DNA of 64,000 bases from Onthophagus taurus (lineage: Eukaryota; Arthropoda; Insecta; Coleoptera; Scarabaeidae), in assembly GCF_036711975.1 (NCBI RefSeq), contig NC_091973.1, positions 20,770,001 through 20,834,000 of the forward strand. The letters run 5' to 3'. Position 1 is the first letter of the stretch, and the number at the start of each line of letters is the position of its first letter. Of this stretch, positions 55,733 through 64,000 are shown piece by piece. The notes beneath the pieces are model-generated. The model was not told the DNA's origin. It saw only the letters and a program-made list of their open reading frames with translations, and made no database searches. Position numbers and translations under genes: made by a program.

Positions 55733-57190
55733 GAGTGCGGGAAGTTAGCCCCCCATTTTTTGATTTTTAATTTTTTTATTGTTGTTCTAGATTGTTCTAG
55801 AGTTGTTCTACATTGTTCCAAAGTGTCAAATCGAAAAAATAAAAACTCCGCGAGAAAACGGGTTTTTTGACTAGCCCCCCATTTTTGGAAAAATCAGATT
55901 AATTTTATATGTTGCTTTACTAGAACCGGGTTTTAAAAATAATTTAACCAAAGCAATCTGTGAAGAAAGAACTCTTTGAGTGATGTAGGACATTACACGG
56001 CATTTGTGCCCAACAATGCCAATTGGTTATTATTTAATGATTTAAGAAAAAAATCCATACAAGTTGAAGAAGCAACAGAAATAAATGCAGAAATGTGTGT
56101 AAATGAGTTCCGTGATGTTAGTGTATTTAGATGATTTAATTTATTTAGTTTACTTTAGAATAAGTTTTTGTACAGTTTTTGTGAAAGAATAGTTATTGTT
56201 TTGTTAGTTTGTTAGTTTAGTTTATTTATTAATTTATTACTTAGTTTTACAAAATAAAATACACTTTAAATCGCAACTTATGTTTTACTATTATAAGTTT
56301 AAAGAGAAAGGTGATTTTTAGAAAATTACATCGTCAAATTATTCCATATTTTTTAAAACTATTATTATATTAAAGGTTGGGTTCACTGATTCAACAAAAC
56401 CTGTCCGATATCACAACAACTCAAATTTAAGGTTTTTCTAGTGAAAATATCAGCTGTTCTGAATTGTTTTAATTGTTGTAAGTACTAATTTTTAATATAA
56501 AACTTTAAAGGAACTAAAGCCGCAGTGATTAAATAAACATTTATAAACAAGTACCTAGAACAACAAGAACAATTTAGAGCAACAAAAAATATGTGATTTT
56601 GCAAAATTAATGTCCGTGTTAAAGGTAAAACACATCTAGAACAATTTGAATCGGCAAAGTTTGAGTTATTTTAGGTTGTTCTATGTTTTTTAATTCTTAT
56701 TGTGTAATATAAAACCGCTGACACAAGAATTACTGACTGAAGCTTCCAAAAACTTTAATTTTCAAAGAGTAAAGTGTCCTTTAGAGAGTTGTTCTAGTGA
56801 AAATAATAGCTGTTCCAGATTTCGTTAGCTATAATAAGTATATATTTGTAATATGGAATTGATAATAGAAAAACTATGGTCACAGCAATCAACTAGACAT
56901 TTCGGTGGCCAAACCTATTTTTAGTTATAACTTCGTAATGCTGTATCCCATAATTTTCATTTTCTAGAACAATAACTAGAACAACTAGAACAACCCAGAA
57001 CAACAAAGAAAATTTCATTTTTCCAAAAATGGGGGGCTATTCAAAAAACCCGTTTTTTCGGTTTTCTCGCGGAGTTTTTATTTTTTCGATTTGCCGCTTT
57101 GGAACACTGTAGAACAACACTAGAACAATCTAGAACAACAATAAAAAAATTAAAAATCAAAAAATGGGGGGCTAACTTCCTGCACTCACG
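55733..57190. mobile_element. Foldback/TIR element of about 1.45 kb with 150-bp inverted ends
   Basis: GAGTGCGGGAAGTTAGCCCC at 55733 onward is mirrored by the sequence ending at about 57190, and the match runs about 150 bp inwards (through ACTCCGCGAGAAAACGGG and TAGCCCCCCATTTTTGG) with few differences. The arms include several TTGTTCTA/TAGAACAA copies that recur in the middle. No clear target duplication was found. The only coding trace is the small fragment at 55979-56134. It is a non-autonomous element that landed between H1 and the histone relics. Confidence 0.8.
55964..56134 (+). pseudogene. Peptidase-like C-terminal fragment inside the foldback element
   Basis: The frame has VGHYTAFVPNNANWLLFND, then VEEATEINAE and a stop at 56132-56134. 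GHY followed about 10 residues later by W-x-x-FND resembles the His/Asp box of ubiquitin-specific proteases (GHY...W..FDD). The catalytic Cys part is absent. It may be the last exon of a captured protease gene or of an autonomous relative's protein. The similarity is short. Confidence 0.4.
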
Positions 57191-57404
57191 TACGACTCTC
57201 TCTTAACGACTACTACGACTCATGCTTAAACGTGTTTTTCTTAAGGAAAAATCGATACAAATAAAAATAGGGCATCGCCCTGCCATCTATTATTTAAACA
57301 AACAATTACATATTTAGTTTTACATTTTTATCGTAACACTCCTAAAAGTTGAGAGCAAATTAAAGTACGATCAATTATAATAATAAAAAGTTGTTTTTCA
57401 GAAA

Positions 57405-57500
57405 ATAATCTATTGGTTCTGCAAAGAACCGGTCTTATTGAGGAGGAGGTTGTTCATACAACGTCACCATGCATTAAGTATGATGACGACAAACCTTTCG
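57405..57500 (-). pseudogene. Relic of a histone H3 gene 3' end with stem-loop
   Basis: GGTTCTGCAAAGAACC at 57415-57430 is a histone stem-loop with one changed loop base. Its flanks (attggttct, aagaaccggtctt-ttg) match those downstream of the true H3 stem-loop at 60132-60147. About 50 bp further on, ctttcggcatg matches the start of the H3 C-terminal coding region, after which similarity is lost. It is the decayed end of a second H3 copy. Confidence 0.6.
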
Positions 57501-57982
57501 GCATGCGGCTTCCTCCTCCAGCCAATTACCGAATCCACCATCAAGGAACTCTACCAAAAACTAACACTACTCCCCTACATAATCGAACAGAGCGCCTCCC
57601 GCGTTTCAATCATTCATATGGAATTATGGCTGTCATCCACAATCTCATTCAACTCTCTTTTACCTTCTGTCTCTCTCTTCTCCTCCCATTCGGACACTCC
57701 TGCAAGATATGCTGCAGGTAAGCGAGGACATCGCTTACTTCACACACCACCCATCCATCCGTCCTTCGTAAACCTGTAGACCACTCTACCCTCCTATATC
57801 ACCTCCTTTAAGCCTTACCACCTTAACCGCTCTCCTCATCCCTACATCATCTCTAAACTCTCATCCCAATTCCACTATCCTACCCATTTTCTTCGCTCTC
57901 TTAAATACTTTCGCAACGTCATTCAACTCCATACTTCTTCTCTTACTCATTATCAACCACTCTACCGTTGTCATATTGTCGT

Positions 57983-58400
57983 TACACACCATTAAAGCGC
58001 AAAGCCACGGAGCCGTTAACGAAAAAGGCGAAGATTCAGAAGTCGAAACCATCAACTCATACACCGACATCAGAAATGGTTAACGGCGCTATTAAGAATC
58101 TAGGTGAGCGCGGCGGTTCATCATTGCAAGCAATCAAAAAGTACATGGTCGCATATTATAAAATTGACGAGTAGAAGACGGCTCCGTTTATTAAAAAAAA
58201 TTCTTGAAAGCTGTCAATCGTTTCGGGTGCTCTTATCCAAACGGAGGGCAAGGGAGGGTGGGCGAAAAATCAAGGCGAAAAAGTCGAAAAGAATTGACGA
58301 AAGAAACGAGACAACCCCCTTCTTACGTCATCCAAAGCAACATCAAAAGCGAAAAAGACACCAAAGGTCTGACGAAAAAACCAAGAGAAAATCCTAGGGC
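57983..58400 (+). pseudogene. Histone H1 pseudogene
   Basis: [18 protein letters not shown] leads into [20 protein letters not shown] and [17 protein letters not shown], clearly the H1 globular domain of the gene at 54048-54833. A TAG follows (58172-58174) where the paralogue continues [16 protein letters not shown] is then visible in another frame, along with degraded lysine-rich tail pieces. The start Met and N-terminus are not recognisable. It is in the opposite orientation to the intact H1. With the H3 relic it marks a lost second histone unit. Confidence 0.85.
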
Positions 58401-58708
58401 ATTTAAACCTTTCAATATGTGCAAAAACAGTTTACCAGTGATGTGGCGCTCTAACGCTAAAGCATGGGTAACTAGCGATGTGTTGTCGTTCTCGATAATC
58501 CACCGGCACATTCACCAGATTTAAGAGCAGAATTGAAAGCAGAATTTGGGTGAATTTGCTTTATACAACCCACGTATCAATTGGTAATAGCCAATTTCAA
58601 GAAAGTCTATAGGAAACACATGTATGTATCGAAACACTTTCAAAATTCGAACGAATTCGACCAATCATTATACATATATTATAATGTACACATTATATAT
58701 TTATATAC

Positions 58709-59350
58709 AGTGTGGCCCATTGAAAACGAGCTGAAGGGCATAAACAACCTGAAACACGTCAAATTTGTTTCTCAGGGGGACACGTGTGACGCTACGACCT
58801 AAGTTTATCCTCCTAAGCGGGGTGTTGAGGAACATTATACAGCAGTCACAAGCGCACAATTTCTGCCGTGTGCTTGGGATCATTGTCTTGTAGAAAAGTA
58901 AATGATCTCGCAATCCAAAAATTTCTATCACTTTCTTATAAATTATTTTTTAAAATATCAAGGTAATATCGTTTATCCATGATACCATTTATAAATGTCA
59001 TATTTCCTACACCAGCAGCTAACATACACCCTCACAACACTTTACTCGTTTGAATGCTTCGTTACGTTTTCGTCAAACTTTCGCGCGTAAATGACAATGG
59101 AATAAATTAATTTTTAACGTCTTTAGAAATGTATTTTTTTGCAAATTCCAGCCGTTTTATACGGTTCTTTTGTACATACTTTTGAACATTTCGAATTGTT
59201 TGTTCACTTACTGTCCTTTGAGATACAGAATTCAGTTTGTTAGCAACTTTGGAAACACATCTTATGATTTTCACGCACTTTATTTAATAGTGCGCGTTTA
59301 TCTCGAACACTCAATACTCTAGGATGCCCTGTACAAAGCTGTATTTTTGT
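58709..59350 (-). pseudogene. Tc1-type transposase relic
   Basis: CAGTGTGGCCCATTGAAAAC after TA (58707-58708) looks like a Tc1/mariner terminal repeat. Minus-strand frames inwards read RVLSVRDKRALLNKVRE (about 59330-59280), IKRLEFAKKYI, GCMLAAGVGN, FINGIMDKRYYLDILKNNL and FLQDNDPKHTAEIV (second catalytic Asp; about 58900-58850). Multiple stops occur and no right terminal repeat was found. It lies between the H1 pseudogene and H3. Confidence 0.65.
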
Positions 59351-60130
59351 GGACCCCTTTTTATTGTCATTTTCTATAGTGTACTGCACTGGCTAACGCG
59401 CTTTTTTTACAATTTTGTTATTTCACAGTGCTTTGTGAAATTTGGCGGTTTCTTGTACTCATTTTTAATAAATATACTAAAATTGAATGGCAGTAATACG
59501 AGATCAAACTACGGTAGTCTTTTTGCGAGAAAAGACGCATCTAGAGAATTTACATTAAGGCCTGGGATCGCACGTTTTTGCACAACACGAGAAAACTCGT
59601 GAGCGGTTCTTAATGTGACAAGACTGGTGGGAGAATAATCTAAGGTTAATAATCTACGGAAACTTGTGCGTAATTTACGTCTTTTCTTGTACTTATTTTT
59701 TTTATAAATCCTTATATTTCTTTACCTTGGAGGTGTATGTTTAAATTTTTTTTGTACAAGTTTTAAAATTTAATTTGTACGGAGACATTATTGAGGCAGT
59801 GTATCTAGCATTACAACTTTCGTTGTGATCATCAATATTTGAATACATATTGAAGCAAATTAAGTTTAAATTATTTAAACATTATATCATATTAAATTTT
59901 TTTTTGAATTACTAAAATTTTATATGAAATAATTGAATTTATTTCAATTGAAAAGGAAATTAATTTTTCTTGATTGAATCACATTGAAAATTTTACACGC
60001 TATTACGTTTAGAAATGTTTTAGAAATTAGAAAACTTACATTATTGGAAGCCATACTGAAAGAGCATTTTTGCTTTTATAAAATTCACAGATTTAGCAAA
60101 ACGAAAATTCTTTATCATAAAACAAGTGAT
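59351..60130. other. Spacer upstream of the H3 3' end
   Basis: AT-rich, with a 92-codon chance frame at 59324-59602. No conserved motif or repeat was recognised. It separates the Tc1 relic from the H3/H4 pair. Confidence 0.35.
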
Positions 60131-60131
60131 T

Positions 60132-60147
60132 GGTTCTGAAAAGAACC
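60132..60147 (-). terminator. Histone 3' stem-loop of H3
   Basis: On the minus strand it reads GGTTCTTTTCAGAACC, 39 bp beyond the H3 stop codon. The stem bases differ from the H1 and H2A loops (GGCCC) but pair fully. Confidence 0.92.
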
Positions 60148-60185
60148 GGTCTTGTTGGGAAGGTTTGGTTGATTGTTGATGCAAA

Positions 60186-61142
<957 letters not shown>

Positions 61143-61210
61143 GTAATTTAAATTACTATGTACCTATTTTAATTTTGACGACGACTGTTCTGTATTCAAC
61201 ACGACAACCC

Positions 61211-61226
61211 GGTTCTTTTCAGAACC
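61211..61226 (+). terminator. Histone 3' stem-loop of H4
   Basis: GGTTCTTTTCAGAACC, 68 bp after the H4 stop and followed by ACTA, close to the usual ACCA. The sequence is identical to the H3 stem-loop on the other side of the pair. Confidence 0.92.
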
Positions 61227-61283
61227 ACTATATTTATGAAAGTTAAAGAATATTTTCACATACAATCCGGACAATTACATATG

Positions 61284-61374
61284 TACAGTGTGTTAATTAA
61301 TTATCGTACACGTCATCATTGCAAGATGCAACCAATATCACAGTACAAATACGATAATTAATTAACACACTGTA
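61284..61374. mobile_element. Tiny mariner-type MITE (TA, 23-bp perfect arms)
   Basis: TACAGTGTGTTAATTAATTA begins the left arm (61284-61308) and its exact reverse complement ends at 61374. With TA as the target duplication the element is 87 bp (CAGTG...CACTG). Only about 41 bp lie between the arms. It sits between H4 and H2A and has no coding capacity. Confidence 0.8.
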
Positions 61375-62795
61375 TATTCGTTCGATTAAACCGTGGACTG
61401 ATCCGTGACGTTTTGTTAAGCGTTCTAACCACAGAATATTTATGTTATTGTCGCTCAACCAAGGTTCGTCACGCGTCGGTCGCTTAGCGCTTGCGCATAA
61501 CTTATTTCCAATTGTGCAGCCTGTCTGTTAGTATCTGTCATGGTTATTTACATATATTCACTATCAAGCGTATATTTGGATTTGGATTATTCTATATTCT
61601 TTTACATGTTTCAGGTGTTTTTACATCAACAAATTTTTAAGAACTTTTATTTTATATGTACGTTTTATGATCAGTTTTATAGACAAATTAATCAATAAAC
61701 GTAAAAATATGCATATCTTTATTTTATTTTTCTACTATTACGACTATTACATTGTTTTAGTTCATTATTACTAAAAAAATAAGTAAATGGATTTCATTTG
61801 AAATGGTAAATTGTGCTTGCAGCGCCTATTATCGGCATGATTCCGTTCGAAGCCAAATAAGCCGTTACTTTAAAGTTTCGATGTGACGTCATTATCCATG
61901 TTAATCATGCATTTTCGCAGCACCACCGGTAATATCAATCCTATCCTTTTCTATTTTCATAGCCGATAGGTATACCGATATAACATTAATCCGATAAAAT
62001 TTATGAAAGAATTAATAATTTGTTTTTGTTACAACGCATATGTTCGGGTGAAATACCTTTCTTTCTGCGGTTTTCGACGAACGACGACGAAAGTGTCGTT
62101 GTTTACCCCATCTACCTGAAAATGTCGGGTTCGAGGGTCCGTCGAAAAAAAAACTTTATCATTCAGATCCAAACGAGCAGGCAGGTAGATGGCAAATAAA
62201 GACGTTTTAGTCATTATACGTCGACAACCAAAGGAACAAGGACACACACATTTCACCCGAAAATATACGTTATAGTATGAACAGTTTCATTTTTACTTAT
62301 TGGCCTTATTGGTGTTGTGTACGTGGATGTGGAAAAAACAATTAATAGGACCAGCGTTAACCGTGGTGCTGTGAAAATACATAGTTAGCGTTGTTGCGTC
62401 ACATTGAAACTTTAAAAATCGAAAGATATATATTTATATATAAATATAAATAATATTAAATATTATTATATATTTCGGTAAGTTTATCACTTTTCATTGC
62501 TTTTTAAGCGACACAATACTTAAAAAAATCAATAAAAAAACGTACTGCAATTAAATGATTTTCTAGTGTTTCAACAGTACTTTTGATACGTCATGTTTAA
62601 CCCGCGCTAAATAATTAAGTATTATTCGTTGTATTTCGGTGCAACGCCGCGTTCACACCTTCACCTACGCATTATTTAGCTTATCTTCGCGCATTACTTT
62701 GAAGGGATCCAGTATCTCTTCATACATACATACACAAAATACATATACAATGCTACTTGAAAGAATATGTATAAAAAAGAAAATAACATAAAAAA
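61375..62795. other. Spacer between H4 and H2A
   Basis: No histone or other gene was recognised. It includes a CG-bearing patch at about 62040-62280 with only a short open frame, and an AT microsatellite near 62430-62480. The 75-codon minus frame at 62029-62256 has no family signature. Confidence 0.4.
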
Positions 62796-62830
62796 TATCA
62801 GTGACATGATTATTAACCATGTCACTGATA
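62796..62830. repeat. 13-bp perfect inverted repeat
   Basis: TATCAGTGACATG (62796-62808) pairs with CATGTCACTGATA (62818-62830) around 9 bp. It lies 80 bp beyond the H2A stem-loop, so it is not the histone processing signal. Function unknown. Confidence 0.55.
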
Positions 62831-62909
62831 CATATGTACATTCAAAAACTTGATACATTTACACAACCGCAGAGACATCGATAGTTCGTTATTCGACTAT
62901 ATTTTTTGT

Positions 62910-62925
62910 GGCCCTGAGAAGGGCC
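62910..62925 (-). terminator. Histone 3' stem-loop of H2A
   Basis: On the minus strand it reads GGCCCTTCTCAGGGCC, 40 bp past the H2A stop. The stem matches that of H1 rather than those of H3/H4. Confidence 0.92.
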
Positions 62926-62964
62926 GTTTTGTTAATATGATGGTGTGGCCAAGTTGTAATTAAA

Positions 62965-63673
<709 letters not shown>

Positions 63674-64000
63674 ATGCCACCGAAAACTAGTGGAAAAGCA
63701 GCTAAAAAGGCGGGTAAAGCGCAGAAAAACATTTCGAAAACCGACAAAAAGAAGAAGCGCAAGAGGAAGGAAAGCTACGCTATTTACATTTACAAGGTAT
63801 TGAAGCAAGTTCATCCTGACACTGGCATTTCGAGTAAAGCTATGAGCATCATGAACAGCTTTGTGAATGATATTTTCGAGCGAATTGCCGCGGAAGCGTC
63901 TCGTTTGGCTCATTACAACAAAAGGTCAACGATCACCAGTCGAGAAATCCAAACTGCCGTCAGACTTCTGTTACCTGGAGAATTGGCAAAGCACGCTGTA
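63674..64000 (+). CDS. H2B: Histone H2B (3' end outside the window)
   Basis: It begins [20 protein letters not shown], followed by the basic [11 protein letters not shown] repeat, the fold ([39 protein letters not shown]) and [20 protein letters not shown], up to AKHAV at the last base. 109 codons are present; insect H2B proteins have about 123, so some 14 codons, the stop and the stem-loop lie beyond the window. It pairs with H2A in the histone octamer and is transcribed away from the H2A gene. Confidence 0.98.
   Translation, partial: MPPKTSGKAAKKAGKAQKNISKTDKKKKRKRKESYAIYIYKVLKQVHPDTGISSKAMSIMNSFVNDIFERIAAEASRLAHYNKRSTITSREIQTAVRLLLPGELAKHAV

Noticed and set aside
57413-57779. Two overlapping frames of 102 and 113 aa near the H3 relic
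   Set aside because: They start inside the stem-loop relic and contain no conserved motif; overlapping frames in C/T-rich DNA.
62029-62256. 75-aa minus-strand frame in the H4-H2A spacer
   Set aside because: No family signature and no promoter or stem-loop; likely chance in a GC-richer patch.

Overview
The window looks like an insect nuclear genome: it is AT-rich, has short spliced introns, metazoan transposon families, and a replication-dependent histone cluster with insect-type core histones and 3' histone stem-loops. Order is not settled by the sequence; a beetle or another non-dipteran insect is a guess. Positions 1-53.5 kb are almost wholly nested transposable elements. Positions 54-64 kb are a histone locus, itself invaded by elements.

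Layout. 0.6-2.4 kb: broken Penelope-like element (reverse transcriptase plus GIY-YIG). 2.4-5.9 kb: two pieces of a Polinton/Maverick-type DNA polymerase B, an N-half on + and a C-end on -. 7.1-7.35 kb: Harbinger remnant. 8.2-16.7 kb: a second polymerase B gene cut by a small insertion, by a mariner-like element that itself carries a complete PIF/Harbinger element, and by a Tc1/mariner element with long inverted repeats. 16.8-20.5 kb: small unknown genes, an integrase remnant and a tandemly duplicated small gene, perhaps cargo of the same Polinton-like element. 20.5-20.9 kb: hAT remnant. 23.5-36.7 kb: an errantivirus-like LTR element (gag, pol, env-like, all broken), split by a P-element-like transposon with an apparently intact spliced THAP transposase; inside that lie a hAT-type and a pogo/Tigger-type non-autonomous element. 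36.7-53.5 kb: remnants of Tigger/jerky, mariner, piggyBac, Penelope, hAT, a second Harbinger, an unclassified DDE-like element and a non-LTR retrotransposon. Two good hammerhead-like RNA motifs lie in or near Penelope-type repeats.

Histones: H1 (-), a foldback element, an H3 3'-end relic, an H1 pseudogene (+), a Tc1 relic, then divergent H3(-)/H4(+) and divergent H2A(-)/H2B(+, cut by the window end). H1, H3, H4 and H2A each have a histone stem-loop; the H2B 3' end is outside. The paired divergent genes share short promoter regions with TATA boxes.

The most unusual structure is the Harbinger element at 10196-12843. Its two genes lie on opposite strands and interlock: each gene's last exon sits inside the other's intron, both introns have GT-AG ends and both frames join cleanly. 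Other points worth attention are the hammerhead-like motifs with matching stems, the duplicated small gene at 18.8-19.8 kb whose copies diverge mostly at synonymous sites, a small membrane protein at 46.8 kb, and a foldback element with a peptidase-like fragment inside the histone locus.
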